Source: a virus. From it: 59,478 nucleotides of DNA. Below the pieces are notes generated by a model, which was not told where the DNA came from, made no database searches, and was given only the letters and a program-made list of their open reading frames with translations. The position numbers and the translations under genes are program-made. Location of the stretch: positions 1 to 59,478 of the IMG/VR virus record IMGVR_UViG_3300045935_000034, one strand, 5' to 3'. Of the stretch, positions 16,001 through 24,613 are shown in pieces (the stretch's first letter is position 1; every line of letters starts with the position of its first letter).

Positions 16001-17945
16001 TCTCGACGCGACGACCAAGGCAGCAACGAGCGCCGACGCTGCCATTCAGAAGCTCGCGGCCAGCATCACAGGGACACTCACGCCCGCCGAAGCTGCGCTC
16101 AGCGCGCTGATCCTGGCGCAGGTGGTGCCCACCCTCATGCTCGCTGAGCTGCACGTGGGAACTGTTCTACCCCAGCAGAATGCAGCGCTGGTCACATCGA
16201 CCGTCGCGAGCTGGATGACAATCACCGCGACGATCACCGCCAACGACAACGCAGTCACCGCGCGACAGAACGCACTCGCGCAGTTCCTCGCCGCCTCGTG
16301 GGCGGGCATCACTGCCGTGGTGAGCGCATCGACGACCGCGCAGCTCACCGCGTTCGGCGGGCTCGGCAACGGCCTGTCGGGACTGCGTGACGCTGTCGGC
16401 CTCACCGCGACATGGGTACACGACCGGTTCGCCGACATGCAGGCAACGGCGTCCGCGCCGATTCGCTGGATTCTGCAGAACCCGTTCAACGCCGGATTGA
16501 TCGCAGCCTGGAACAGTCTGGACTCAAGTTTCGCGCTGGGTAAGCATCTCGCGCCCGTAGCGATCCCGTTCGCGACTGGTGGCGAAGTCCCCGGAATCGG
16601 CAACACAGACACAGTCCGCGCGCTGCTGACCCCGGGCGAATACGTGCTGCCGAAACCTGTCGTGGACAAGTGGGGGCTCGACAACGTCCGCGCTGCGCAC
16701 GAGGCCGCGCTCGTCCCCGGAGACTGGAGCGGCGTCGAGGGAATGATTCTCGGGTTCGCAGACGGTGGCGTAGTTCCCGCGACAGGCAGCGCGCAGAGTG
16801 CTGCCCTGGCACGAGGTATCGCCTACGCGCAGTCCATGACCGGCAAGCCCTACGTCTGGGGTGGCAGCTCCACAGCGGGCACAGACTGCTCGGGTTACAT
16901 GGGGTCTATCGCCCGCGTGCTGCTGGGCTTGCCTCCGTTCCCGCGCGAGTGGGCGACTGGCGCGGTATCGGCCAGCACGCCACCGCCGCATTTCGTTCCG
17001 GGCATTGACGGGACGTTCGCGATCGGCGTCAATCCTGGGTCGCATACGGCAGGCACGCTCGCCGGAGTCAACGTGGAGTCCGGCGGTGTGCACAACAACG
17101 TGCAGTACGGCGGCAACTCTGCTGGAGCTGACGCGAGCCAGTTCCCGCTGAAATTCCATCTCCCCGAACTGGGCGGGTCCTTTGTGTCCGGTGGCGGGGG
17201 CAGCGGCTTCGACCCGTCCGCGGTCGCTACTACCGCGTTCGCCGACACCTACAAAATGATCGGTCAGATCACCGGCCTGTTCGGCGCGTCGATGATGGCC
17301 AGTCAGGGCCAGGGCGTCGCCACTGCTGGGGCCGACGCCGCGAAGTCTGCGGCCATATCGAAGATCACGGCACTGGTCGCGGACACCAGCGCGGGCAGTG
17401 CCAGCTCGGCAGGCTCGGCTGACCTTGTCGCTACTGTGCGCGGCATCGCGGCGGGCTACGGCTGGAACAACGGCGCAGAATGGGACGCGATCGACTACAT
17501 CGTGTCGCACGAGTCGAGCTGGGACCCGACCAATCAGAACAAAGTCTCCACCGCGTACGGACTGTTCCAGTTCCTTGACGGGACATGGGGCGGTACCGGC
17601 GTCGCCAAGACCAGCAATCCCACGCAACAGGCTATCGCCGGTATGCGTTACATCCACGACCGCTATACCGACCCGCTGGGCGCGAAAGCGTTCTGGGATG
17701 CCCACCACTCCTACGACAGCGGCGGCATCGTGCCCGAAGGGAACACGCTGGTAACAAACAGCTCCCGTCGCCCTGAGGCTCTGCTCAACGGTCAGCAGTG
17801 GGACGACATTCACGCGCTCGCCCTGGCGCGCGGGCGCAGCGGCGACGCGCCCAACGTGACCGTGAACGCTCGCACTGACGCCAGTCCAGAGCACATCGCT
17901 GCCGTGGTCGCTCGTCGGCTACAGCTCGCACTGAGAGTGGGATAG
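13092..17945 (+). CDS. Tape measure protein with NlpC/P60 and lytic-transglycosylase domains
   Basis: 1617 aa from a GTG. The N-terminal 190 residues are Gly/Ala-rich; coiled coils and TP901-type tape-measure sequence follow (VQAAKDYNSTNRTVQATLQN). Hydrophobic segments lie near 464-485 and 604-630. Three tandem 45-residue Trp-rich units (KIGDIFNWIWNAIIF type) occupy about 645-785. An NlpC/P60-type domain lies near 1243-1330 (GKPYVWGG, catalytic DCSG near 1266, SHTAG), and a soluble-lytic-transglycosylase-like domain near 1455-1545 (HESSWDP catalytic Glu, AYGLFQFLDGTWGG). It sets tail length and probably cuts the cell wall during DNA entry. Confidence 0.9.
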   Translation: MASVGVLTLDIMPSVKDFSGDIQSQIIGPATQAGVRAGEGISSGILRGATEGSTGAGRAITSSITESGTRAGSEAGKVLQTQLGAAGARAGREAGTGITEGVVSATSRAGSDAGRTLSSSVASGGRTGGKEAGDAIGSAVGDGAKEGGSRAKTHLADGIHEGAKQGTARSKESMMSGFEGIAKGMAAMWAGSKAFDFFSESVQAAKDYNSTNRTVQATLQNVGAGAGVTTESFKKLSEANADLSGAGDTAQLSMQQTLLGFTNIKNSASDKIFDKTALAVNDLSAGMGIELPQAATTLGKAMDNPAQAATSLRKAHIDLSAAQQQSIKDMVKNGDTAGAQKVILQAVEDRYNGVAAASATTGARNSVAMERMKTDVGEKLLPAMGKWTKFMQSEVIPKLTAVIGFLGDHATEVGTLIGVLGGLYVAYKVYTAGVAIMTGIQTICTTVTELQEKGFGKLNSTMRANVIVTIVLLIAALILALIYAYNHCETFRNIVDKVWDVIKKVGAFIGDIFVAIWNALVDAFHKVVEAGKTVGEKLSGVMHVIADAASWMWDNVLKPVWDKLVAAFDWVVGAATDFGKGVAKGFNVIKDAAVWWWDHVLHPIFDAYAIAVAVLIAIVWVVFVKPMIWLFKDVLAPVFVWLWEHVIKPVFDKIGDIFNWIWNAIIFIVVGLIKKEIEILFGVFNFLWENVVKPVFNKIGDIFNWIWNAIIFVVVGLIKKEIQILCDIFNWLWDNVVRPVFSKIGDIFTWIHDTIIRPIVDKIKESIDGWGKIFHWLYDNVIKPVFDKIGEAANWFWDHVIHPVFDFISGKVHDVGQAFSDMGDTIGGIWDGLKKMVHDGIQAVVNLVWNNGLRPVVNAVLKWIPGMDELPRFDVPQFAGGGVLSGYAPGRDTVHALLSPGEAVLVPELVRMIGPAAILAANADAARHRYHGGGLVGHFADGGIVSGATGPAANASGAPMAGTAAGSAADLDATTKAATSADAAIQKLAASITGTLTPAEAALSALILAQVVPTLMLAELHVGTVLPQQNAALVTSTVASWMTITATITANDNAVTARQNALAQFLAASWAGITAVVSASTTAQLTAFGGLGNGLSGLRDAVGLTATWVHDRFADMQATASAPIRWILQNPFNAGLIAAWNSLDSSFALGKHLAPVAIPFATGGEVPGIGNTDTVRALLTPGEYVLPKPVVDKWGLDNVRAAHEAALVPGDWSGVEGMILGFADGGVVPATGSAQSAALARGIAYAQSMTGKPYVWGGSSTAGTDCSGYMGSIARVLLGLPPFPREWATGAVSASTPPPHFVPGIDGTFAIGVNPGSHTAGTLAGVNVESGGVHNNVQYGGNSAGADASQFPLKFHLPELGGSFVSGGGGSGFDPSAVATTAFADTYKMIGQITGLFGASMMASQGQGVATAGADAAKSAAISKITALVADTSAGSASSAGSADLVATVRGIAAGYGWNNGAEWDAIDYIVSHESSWDPTNQNKVSTAYGLFQFLDGTWGGTGVAKTSNPTQQAIAGMRYIHDRYTDPLGAKAFWDAHHSYDSGGIVPEGNTLVTNSSRRPEALLNGQQWDDIHALALARGRSGDAPNVTVNARTDASPEHIAAVVARRLQLALRVG

Positions 17946-17949
17946 CCCG

Positions 17950-18870
17950 GTGTATGGCGCGAACACATGGCAGCTCGACTGGCTCACGCTCGACCCGACA
18001 CCCGACAAGCGCGACGCAGACGGCGTCCAGTGGTTCGCAACGAAAGTCGAAGGCTTCTGGGGCGCACCGAAATCCGATGTGGCGTTCACCCCGAAGGTTG
18101 CCCGCGCGGGAGTGTTCCGCGTGCCCGGCTGGAAGCGTGAGCGCATCATCACTGTGACAGCTCGCGCGTACGCCCCGACTGACGCTCTGCTGCGTCGAGC
18201 CGAGGCGCTCGTGTCGGGCCTGCTCTCCGGCGACGACGTCGAGTATCCGCTGATCTGTCAGTCCGATATCGGGCCACTGGTGTGCAGCGTGGTCCTGGAT
18301 GGCGACATCACCACGACACCGCTGACGACTGTGTCCGAACCCGGGTTCGAGTTCGCTGTGCAGGTCGCAGCGCCCGACCCGCGCAAATACACCGTTGCTT
18401 GGCAAGTCATGCAAACACGCCTGCCGTGGCCCGCCGCTGTGTCAGGGCTCGACTTTGTCAGCCCGGGTGGCATCGACTTTGAGACGACGGGCGGTATCCA
18501 CTTCGGGCTCGCGGCGTCGTCGGGCCTGATGTCGATGGCAAACCAGGGCACTGCGCCCGCGTTCCCCACGTTCGTGCTGACCGGCCCGCTGGTCACGCCG
18601 ACGATCACTACTCTCGGTGGAACGTTGACATATAACGCAACCCTCGGCGTCGGCGAGTCGATCACCATCGATACGTCAGTGCCGTCGGTGCTGGCCGGCA
18701 CGAGCTCGTCTCGTCGACATTTGGTGCACCCAGCCAATTTCGAGGCGTTTCTCATTCCAGCCGCGACCCCTGACGGTGAGCCCGGCGTACGCACTGTCGG
18801 TCTCAGCCACCTTGGCGCGGAGACCGCAGCCGGATACGTGACCGCCGAGTTTCGCTCTGCGTGGTTCTGA
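17950..18870 (+). CDS. Distal tail protein (Dit-like minor tail protein)
   Basis: 306 aa from a GTG 2 bp after the tape-measure stop. The N-terminal half (WQLDWLTLDPTPDKRDADGVQWFATKVEGFWG, REIITVTARAYA-like strand, DALLRRAEALVSGLL) corresponds to a Dit belt domain, and the C-terminal half is a beta-sandwich ending GYVTAEFRSAWF. It forms the hub linking the tube to the tip. Position directly after the tape measure supports the call. The 10-mer occurs at 18692. Confidence 0.75.
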   Translation: MYGANTWQLDWLTLDPTPDKRDADGVQWFATKVEGFWGAPKSDVAFTPKVARAGVFRVPGWKRERIITVTARAYAPTDALLRRAEALVSGLLSGDDVEYPLICQSDIGPLVCSVVLDGDITTTPLTTVSEPGFEFAVQVAAPDPRKYTVAWQVMQTRLPWPAAVSGLDFVSPGGIDFETTGGIHFGLAASSGLMSMANQGTAPAFPTFVLTGPLVTPTITTLGGTLTYNATLGVGESITIDTSVPSVLAGTSSSRRHLVHPANFEAFLIPAATPDGEPGVRTVGLSHLGAETAAGYVTAEFRSAWF

Positions 18871-18906
18871 CCCGCATCTCACTCGACTCTGCGAAAGGAA
18901 CCCCTT

Positions 18907-20088
18907 ATGCCTGCCCTCGGTACTGTCGCGACGTCGGCGCATCACGCCTGGGCCTATCAGGACCGCATCGACGCTGCCTCTGCCCGCTTCGCGTTCGCCG
19001 GTCTGCTCGCGCCGTCGCCCTCGGGCTCGGCGACCCCGTACCGCTCCGGCGTGTTCGCGTCCGGCGACACGACCAGCGCGAACGGTCCCACCCATACAGG
19101 TCTTCAGGTGCGCCCTGGGACGGGGCTCACGCCGACAGTCGAAGCGGGTCACGCTGTCGTCGACACCCCTGACAATGGGCCGTACATGGCGTCCCTGGGC
19201 GGGCAAGAGCTGCTCGTGCTCGACCCCGCCTCACCCGGCATGAGCCGCATCGACCTCGTGATCGGCCGCATCTATGACGATCAGAACTCCGCACTCGGCT
19301 CGCCGGTCGGCCAGCGAAAATTCACGGTAGAAGTCTGGACCGGTGACGCGTCGTCGGGCACGCCCGTCCGCCCGACCCCGACACCGGCCGCAGGCTGGAT
19401 ACCGCTCGCCGCGATCACCGTCGCGGCGGGTGCGTCGAGCCTCACCGCTGCGAACATCGCTGATCTGCGCGGCCCCGCGCTCGTCGCGCGTGGTGGCGCG
19501 ACGCTGCTATACGGGGCTGACTCGACCCCGGGCAGCGCTGCGCTTGCTGTACGCGGCTCACACCCGGGCGACCGGCGCTGGGTCGGGCGCTCTGACCAGT
19601 TCCACGACCAGGTATACGAGGGCTCCGCGATCGGCTGGCGCGGCGCGGGCAACGTTCACCGGTACTCGCCGAAGGCAGTTCCGACCGATCATCACTTCTA
19701 TGCAGGATGGGGCGCAGAGGCAGACTTCCTGCGCTTCACTGTGCCTGACCCGGGCGTGCCGTATCTGGTCTACCCCAGTGCGCGAGCGGCTATCACCCTG
19801 TCGAATCAATGCGCGGCTGACCTGGTGATCGTGATCGCTCACCCTGTCGCGCAGTCTGTCTCGAACTGGGTGAGGTTCGACACCTACGGCTCGGTGACCG
19901 ACAAGCTGTGCGTCCCCAACGTGGCCCCCATGCACAACGGCCCGTACACCGGAACAGTCGATGTGATCGTGCGTGTCGGGATGCGAGACCAATACAACGA
20001 ACACAACGGGTTTGTTATTAGCCCAGAGAACTTCGGGATTCAACTGTCCATCCTCGTGATGCCAGCGGCCAGCGACGACGGGGACTGA
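18907..20088 (+). CDS. Minor tail protein
   Basis: 393 aa. The N-terminal part (PYRSGVFASGDTTSANGPTHTGLQVRPGTGLTPTVEAGHAVVDTPDNGPY, PGMSRIDLVIGRIYDDQNSA, WIPLAAITVAAGASSLTAANIADLRGP) is a structural module seen in many actinophage minor tail proteins; the C-terminal 180 residues look like a beta-rich receptor-binding or carbohydrate-binding region (VRFDTYGSVTDKLC). AAAGGAA ribosome site. Role: tail tip structure, possibly host attachment. Confidence 0.7.
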   Translation: MPALGTVATSAHHAWAYQDRIDAASARFAFAGLLAPSPSGSATPYRSGVFASGDTTSANGPTHTGLQVRPGTGLTPTVEAGHAVVDTPDNGPYMASLGGQELLVLDPASPGMSRIDLVIGRIYDDQNSALGSPVGQRKFTVEVWTGDASSGTPVRPTPTPAAGWIPLAAITVAAGASSLTAANIADLRGPALVARGGATLLYGADSTPGSAALAVRGSHPGDRRWVGRSDQFHDQVYEGSAIGWRGAGNVHRYSPKAVPTDHHFYAGWGAEADFLRFTVPDPGVPYLVYPSARAAITLSNQCAADLVIVIAHPVAQSVSNWVRFDTYGSVTDKLCVPNVAPMHNGPYTGTVDVIVRVGMRDQYNEHNGFVISPENFGIQLSILVMPAASDDGD

Positions 20089-20092
20089 CCCA

Positions 20093-21235
20093 GTGCGCGA
20101 GTGGCGAGCGCTGGTCGCCGAGACAGTCAGCGGCAACGTCGTCGCCGATGTGGTGATGTCGGCATACCCTCAGTTCTCACGCAAGCTCTGCGACAAAGGG
20201 TCATGGGCAATAGATCTGGTTGTCGACGACAAGGCCAACCGCGGAATCGACTTCCACGCGTTCACCGAACCCGCGCGGTACTCGTGGATCGTCGCCTACA
20301 ACGACATGGCTGTGCAGGCCGGGCCGGTCTGGACCTATGCGTTCAAGGAAGACTCACGCACGCTCAGCGTGGCGGGCAGCGGGCTCGGCGGCCTGTTCGG
20401 CCGCAGGGTGCTGCGCAACCCTGCCGGTAACGCGGCGACGGTCGCCGACGTGTCGAACGACCTCACGTACACGGGACTCACGCTCGCGAGCATCCTCGTG
20501 GAGTTGGTCAGTGACAACGCTTCCCAGTTCGGTTACGCGTTGCCGCTCGATTGGCCGGCATTGACGCCAGGCAGCGCGCAGCGCACCTTCGCGGGCGCGG
20601 AACTCGCCAACGTGTGGGACCGGCTGACCGAATTGTCGCAAGTCATCAATGGGCCAGAGTTCGAGTTCGCCCCGGTACTCAGCGCGGGGGGATCACGCAT
20701 CCGCTGGCAGCTCGTGACCGGCTCGCCGCTGCTCGGAGACTCGGCCAGCACGAGCGTGTGGGACTATGGCGCAGCGCTGTCAGCGATCGACATCGACGTG
20801 AACGGCTCGGCGTCGCCAGTCACGCGCGTCTGGGCGAAAGGTGCAGGGCAGGACGCCGCGACGCTGACGGGCTTCGCCGAGAACGCCGATTTGATTGGCG
20901 TCGGCTATCCCGGGCTCGACTACGTCGACAGCGCCCACACCAGCGACACCAACCCCGACGACCTGACCGGGTACGCCCAGGCTGACGCGGCTGACTTCCG
21001 CACACCCGACGAAAAGTGGGCGTGCACGGTCCGTATCGATGGCCTGATCAACAGCGACGGCGTCGAGATATCACCCGGGTTCGGGTCCTGGTCGCTCGGC
21101 GACGCGCCGTTGTTCGGGCTGTCCGGTCACCCGTGGATAGCGGACGGGCTCTATCGCCGCCGGATTCTTGGCTACACACAAGCGGACCCGTCGACGCTGG
21201 CGCTCGTCATCGGCTCGACACCCATGGTGGTCTGA
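20093..21235 (+). CDS. Gp37-like tail hub protein (ReqiPepy6 Gp37 type)
   Basis: 380 aa from a GTG 4 bp after the previous stop. WRALVAETVSGNVVADVVMS, FSRKLCDKGSWAIDLVVDDK, YSWIVAYNDMAVQAGPVWTY, SGLGGLFGRRVLRNPA and the late LINSDGVEISPGFGSWSLGDAPLFGLSGHPWIADGLYRRRILGYTQ segment fit the Gp37-like family of actinophage tail proteins, analogous to the baseplate hub (Tal/gp27). It should close the distal tube and support fibres. Confidence 0.8.
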   Translation: MREWRALVAETVSGNVVADVVMSAYPQFSRKLCDKGSWAIDLVVDDKANRGIDFHAFTEPARYSWIVAYNDMAVQAGPVWTYAFKEDSRTLSVAGSGLGGLFGRRVLRNPAGNAATVADVSNDLTYTGLTLASILVELVSDNASQFGYALPLDWPALTPGSAQRTFAGAELANVWDRLTELSQVINGPEFEFAPVLSAGGSRIRWQLVTGSPLLGDSASTSVWDYGAALSAIDIDVNGSASPVTRVWAKGAGQDAATLTGFAENADLIGVGYPGLDYVDSAHTSDTNPDDLTGYAQADAADFRTPDEKWACTVRIDGLINSDGVEISPGFGSWSLGDAPLFGLSGHPWIADGLYRRRILGYTQADPSTLALVIGSTPMVV

Positions 21236-21253
21236 CAGAAACCCAGGTGCCCT

Positions 21254-21778
21254 ATGCCCATGCCTCCAGGGTCGGCGACTCCCGAGGAACAGTTCCGGTT
21301 GATTGACAAGAGGTTCGACGACCTCAGTCGGCGACGCGCAGTGCTGCCCACCGTGCAAGTGCAGCTCACGGGTGCTGTGTCATTGTTCCCCGGCGACACG
21401 CTCGCCGGGCCGAACTGGGCCGCAGCCGACGACGCGATGAACATGTTCACCGCCGCAAATCCTTGCTACATAACGGTTTCTGTGCGCGGGTGGTACGCGG
21501 TCTTTTTTCACGCGGCCATGGCCGGCACGCCCGGTGACGAAGTCGCGGTCAAAGTCACCCGCAACATGGTCAGCGTGGGCGGAGCAATCGCTACCGATGC
21601 CACGACGATCACGCCCGGCGGCGACGGCGGCGTTTGCTCAGCCAACCGTCCCCGTATCTACCTGAATGCGGGCGACGTTCTGTACTGGTCGATGTACGGG
21701 GCCTCACCTTGCACTCTTCGGCCGTCTGGTTTCAGCGTCCCCACCGAGGTAACACTCCGCTACATTGGTGGTACGTAA
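21254..21778 (+). CDS. Minor tail / tip protein with predicted jelly-roll fold
   Basis: 174 aa. The N-terminal 35 residues (EEQFRLIDKRFDDLSRRRAVLPTVQVQ) form a short helix, then a beta-rich domain (AGPNWAAADDAMNMFTAANPCYITVSVRGWYAVFFHAAMAG, RIYLNAGDVLYWSMYGAS, TEVTLRYIGGT) reminiscent of TNF/C1q-like jelly rolls used in phage tips. No family is certain. The 10-mer is at 21519. Confidence 0.55.
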   Translation: MPMPPGSATPEEQFRLIDKRFDDLSRRRAVLPTVQVQLTGAVSLFPGDTLAGPNWAAADDAMNMFTAANPCYITVSVRGWYAVFFHAAMAGTPGDEVAVKVTRNMVSVGGAIATDATTITPGGDGGVCSANRPRIYLNAGDVLYWSMYGASPCTLRPSGFSVPTEVTLRYIGGT

Positions 21779-21781
21779 GAC

Positions 21782-22147
21782 ATGCTGTCCGTGATTCTCG
21801 CGCAGGCCGCGCCGTTTGACCCGACCACATTCGTCAACTTCGGCGTGCTCGGCCTCGTGGTCTTGTCCTTGATCACCGGATGGCTATGGACAAAGCCCAG
21901 CGTGGACCGGCTTGTCGCAGAGAAAGAACGCGCCCTCGCCGACCGCGACAAGGCCGACGCTCAGCGCGATGCAATGGCGTTGGTACTCCAGGAGAAGCTA
22001 CTGCCGGTGGTGGGCGATTTCATCAACACCACCCGCGCGCTTCTCCCTGTGCTGCAAGAGATTCAGCAACTTCAGAAAGTTCTACCCCTGATTCACGAAC
22101 TGATCAAAGCAGGTGAAGCAAATGGGCCGCCGTCAAGGAAGTTCTGA
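21782..22147 (+). CDS. Membrane-anchored coiled-coil protein (lysis-associated candidate)
   Basis: 121 aa. One transmembrane helix near residues 18-36 (FGVLGLVVLSLITGWLWTK), then a charged coiled coil (VDRLVAEKERALADRDKADAQRDAMALVLQEK) and a hydrophobic helix (LPVLQEIQQLQKVLPLIHELI). This architecture occurs in actinophage lysis cassettes as a holin-like or Rz/spanin-like protein. It starts 3 bp after the preceding gene and is followed by three short genes and the endolysin. Confidence 0.55.
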   Translation: MLSVILAQAAPFDPTTFVNFGVLGLVVLSLITGWLWTKPSVDRLVAEKERALADRDKADAQRDAMALVLQEKLLPVVGDFINTTRALLPVLQEIQQLQKVLPLIHELIKAGEANGPPSRKF

Positions 22148-22148
22148 C

Positions 22149-22304
22149 GTGCCAACGAGTAACCCTTTCCCTCACCCTCACACGCCCACAGTCGACGAGG
22201 TTGACGCGCTGACCGAGCGAGCTTCGGCTCTGCTCGACGAACTACGCACGGTACTCAGCGAGATATCGGAGACGTTGCCACAGCACAGGATCGAGGCGGT
22301 ATGA
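22149..22304 (+). CDS. Short acidic helical protein
   Basis: 51 aa from a GTG at 22149, chosen over upstream starts because AAGGAA lies 8 bp before it and the previous gene stops at 22147. Proline-rich N-terminus (NPFPHPHTPTVDEVD), then one amphipathic helix (ALTERASALLDELRTVLSEISETLPQHR). Probably a small coiled-coil partner of the neighbouring proteins, which share helices of similar character. Stop overlaps the next ATG (ATGA). Confidence 0.55.
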   Translation: MPTSNPFPHPHTPTVDEVDALTERASALLDELRTVLSEISETLPQHRIEAV

Positions 22305-22471
22305 GCTTCCTACAGCGATGGTTCGGGAAACGTGCACCGCCTGCATCATCGACCCCTGAGCGCCCCGCGAACCTCGATCATCTCACTGCTAAGGCTGACG
22401 CCATCTTGGCTGAGCTGGACGACATCGTGAAGCGCCTAAACGCCAAGATGGCAGAAGGAGCACCGAAATGA
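22301..22471 (+). CDS. Short helical protein between lysis-region genes
   Basis: 56 aa, MSFLQRWFGKRAPPASS then AKADAILAELDDIVKRLNAKM. It overlaps both neighbours by 4 bp (ATGA at 22301 and 22468), strong evidence of translation. The N-terminus is basic-amphipathic (could lie on a membrane) and the C-terminal helix has a heptad-like pattern similar to the preceding 51-aa protein. Function unknown; likely part of the lysis or membrane-protein cluster. Confidence 0.6.
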   Translation: MSFLQRWFGKRAPPASSTPERPANLDHLTAKADAILAELDDIVKRLNAKMAEGAPK

Positions 22472-22908
22472 CCGACAAGGACGGACGCCCGCACTCGGTC
22501 ACGATCACCGCAGCCGAAGACTTGACCGCAGCTATGGACCGTCTCGGGATTGACATTCACGGGCTCGACCGCGCGGGAAAGCGGAATCGCCGCCTGATCT
22601 TCGCCGTCGCTGCGTCGGTGGTGCTCGACGTCGCACTGACTGTGGTTCTGGGCTTTACGGCTATCAAGGCCAACGACGCGGCTGTGTCTGCCGCATCTGC
22701 GACCGCGAGCAACGTTGTGAATGAGCAAGCGACGCGAATCGCTTGTGTAGCAACAAATGAGGCTCGCGCAGCTTCTGTCCAGCTATGGAAGGCGGTAGTC
22801 GACGCGATGGCTAAAGCGGACCCGTCGCCCGGCAACGATAAAGTCATTGCCGAACTTCGCGCCTACATCACTGTGGGATTCGCGCCCCGCGATTGCGGCA
22901 CGCCCTAG
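22468..22908 (+). CDS. Single-pass membrane protein of the lysis region
   Basis: 146 aa. After a 40-residue cytoplasmic part and a basic stretch (RAGKRNRR) there is one strong transmembrane helix (LIFAVAASVVLDVALTVVLGF, about residues 43-65), then an outside domain with two Cys (IACVATN... and PRDCGTP) that could form a disulfide. This layout is frequent just before endolysin genes in actinophages. A secondary holin or membrane regulator is plausible. Confidence 0.6.
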   Translation: MTDKDGRPHSVTITAAEDLTAAMDRLGIDIHGLDRAGKRNRRLIFAVAASVVLDVALTVVLGFTAIKANDAAVSAASATASNVVNEQATRIACVATNEARAASVQLWKAVVDAMAKADPSPGNDKVIAELRAYITVGFAPRDCGTP

Positions 22909-22928
22909 TCAGTACGGAGGAGTGAGCT

Positions 22929-23918
22929 ATGCCGGTTCTTATTGACCTGTACCAGAAGTACAACGCTATTGCGGACTGGCCGGCATTGAGCCGGGCCGTC
23001 TCGGGCGCATACGTCAAGTTCTCCGATGGCACGTGCGCTGCTGCTGTACACGCCGACGACTATGTGAAGTCGTGTCACGACAACGGAATCCCGTTCGGCG
23101 GCTACCACTTCGCCGAGCCCGGCGACCCCATCGCACAGGCCGACTGTTTCGTGGCCCTGTACAAGAAGTTCCGGCCACTGCTCGCACCCGCGCTCGACCT
23201 CGAAACCGGTGAGATCCCTCTCGGTCAGAGAAAAGCTTTCGCTCGTGCGTTTCTTGAACGCGTGCACCAGACCTACGGCACGGTCGTGCTCTACGCCAAC
23301 AGCTCGTGGCTGTGCACTCTGAATCCCGACGCGTGGCCGTATCCGTGGGACCTCACGTGGTGCGCCGAGTACGGCACGAACAGAGGTCTGCGTAATGCAG
23401 TGCGTCAGTACCCGGGCCGTGTCGACCTGCACCAGTACACGAGCCGGGGCCACATCGGCGGGGCTGTGAGCCTTGTCGACCTGTCGTGGACAGACAACCT
23501 CGCGCCGTTTCTTCTCCAGCCCAGCCACACAAGCCGAGTCGCTCCGGCCGCCGCTCGCTCGACGAAAGAGGATGACGTGTCTGTGAACTCGCACGACTAC
23601 CAGCCGACCGGTGCCGCTGACGCTGACGGCGCGGTGCCAGAGCGTTGTCACACATTCGTTGTGCCCGTGGGTTCTGCGTCTGCCATCACTGGCCGCGCGT
23701 GGCTGTCGTTCAAATGCGCGGTCGGCGCGGCGAAGTCTGTGCGCTTGATGGCGATTGGCAGCAACCCCGTGCATTACCTCGTTGACCGCACGTTCTCCCC
23801 GGTCAGCGCGGATGCGAGTCGACCGTGGATCGAAGCGCCGGATGGTGCAGATCAGTTCACGGCGTTCGTGCGATCCGAATACCCGTACTCGCTCTGCATT
23901 GAGGTGGACTCGAAATGA
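22929..23918 (+). CDS. Endolysin, GH25 (Chalaropsis-type) muramidase
   Basis: 329 aa. The N-terminal ~195 residues are a GH25 barrel: LIDLYQKYN (Asp6), AYVKFSDG, FGGYHFAEPGDP, catalytic pair in APALDLETGE (about Asp90/Glu92), VVLYANSSW, WCAEYG and DLHQYTS. It hydrolyses peptidoglycan glycan strands at lysis. The C-terminal ~110 residues, after a linker rich in Ala/Ser, form a separate beta-rich domain, probably cell-wall binding. Good ribosome site (GGAGGAG); stop overlaps the holin start. Confidence 0.9.
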   Translation: MPVLIDLYQKYNAIADWPALSRAVSGAYVKFSDGTCAAAVHADDYVKSCHDNGIPFGGYHFAEPGDPIAQADCFVALYKKFRPLLAPALDLETGEIPLGQRKAFARAFLERVHQTYGTVVLYANSSWLCTLNPDAWPYPWDLTWCAEYGTNRGLRNAVRQYPGRVDLHQYTSRGHIGGAVSLVDLSWTDNLAPFLLQPSHTSRVAPAAARSTKEDDVSVNSHDYQPTGAADADGAVPERCHTFVVPVGSASAITGRAWLSFKCAVGAAKSVRLMAIGSNPVHYLVDRTFSPVSADASRPWIEAPDGADQFTAFVRSEYPYSLCIEVDSK

Positions 23919-24265
23919 CTCACGCGAAGGCCGCAGTCGCCGTTATCGGAACCGTGATTTCCGTTGTCGTCGCATCGTTCTCGGGTGACAACACGATCTC
24001 CCCGCAAGAGTGGATCAACGTCGCCATCTCTGCTGCGACTGCGCTCGCCGTCTACACAGCGCCGAACGTTCCCGGCGCGCACGTGACCAAGTTCCTGCTC
24101 GCGATTCTCATGGCCATGCTGACGCTCGCCGTGACTCTGATCGCTGGGGGCGTGACGACTGCCGAATGGCTGCAAATCGCCATGGCCGGACTCGCCGCTG
24201 TCGGCGTTTACGCCATGAGCAACAGCGACGACGTGCCAGCTACGCCGCCACCCGTGGGCGTGTAG
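23915..24265 (+). CDS. Holin candidate
   Basis: 116 aa with three hydrophobic segments: residues 5-22 (KAAVAVIGTVISVVVASF), about 34-50 (WINVAISAATALAVYTA) and 58-100 (FLLAILMAMLTLAVTLIAGG then WLQIAMAGLAAVGVYAM). Size, topology and overlap with the endolysin stop (ATGA) fit an actinophage holin that releases or activates the lysin at the membrane. Confidence 0.75.
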   Translation: MTHAKAAVAVIGTVISVVVASFSGDNTISPQEWINVAISAATALAVYTAPNVPGAHVTKFLLAILMAMLTLAVTLIAGGVTTAEWLQIAMAGLAAVGVYAMSNSDDVPATPPPVGV

Positions 24266-24268
24266 CCG

Positions 24269-24613
24269 GTGGCCGCCGTCGACCACGACCTGTATATCGA
24301 GCAGGGCGCGACATTTACCGTCACATTCGAGTGGCGTGAAGACAGTGCGACGGGGCCGCTGATCGATACGGCGGGCTACTCGCCACGCATGCAAATCCGC
24401 CAGCGCCCAGGCTCGTCCGTGCTGCTCACCGTGGACTCCAGCATCACCGCGGTGGGCGGCATCATCGCTCTGCGCATCGGCGCTGACATCACCGCGACGC
24501 TGACCCACAGCGGCGTGTATGACATCGAACTGCACAGCGTCAGCGACTCGACCGAAGTCGTGCGTCTCGCACAGGGCGCTGTGACCCTCTCGCGTGAGGT
24601 GACAACGTCATGA
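24269..24613 (+). CDS. Beta-sandwich baseplate/fibre adaptor (BppU/LtfC-like)
   Basis: 114 aa from a [71 protein letters not shown], ending TLSREVTT: the pattern of small beta-sandwich proteins that attach fibres to tails. It overlaps the collagen-like fibre gene by 4 bp, so it may be its anchor. Confidence 0.6.
   Translation: MAAVDHDLYIEQGATFTVTFEWREDSATGPLIDTAGYSPRMQIRQRPGSSVLLTVDSSITAVGGIIALRIGADITATLTHSGVYDIELHSVSDSTEVVRLAQGAVTLSREVTTS

Noticed and set aside
16524-17894. A 456-residue minus-strand frame in the tape-measure gene.
   Set aside because: Overlaps the region encoding NlpC/P60 and transglycosylase domains, which have clear catalytic motifs on the plus strand.
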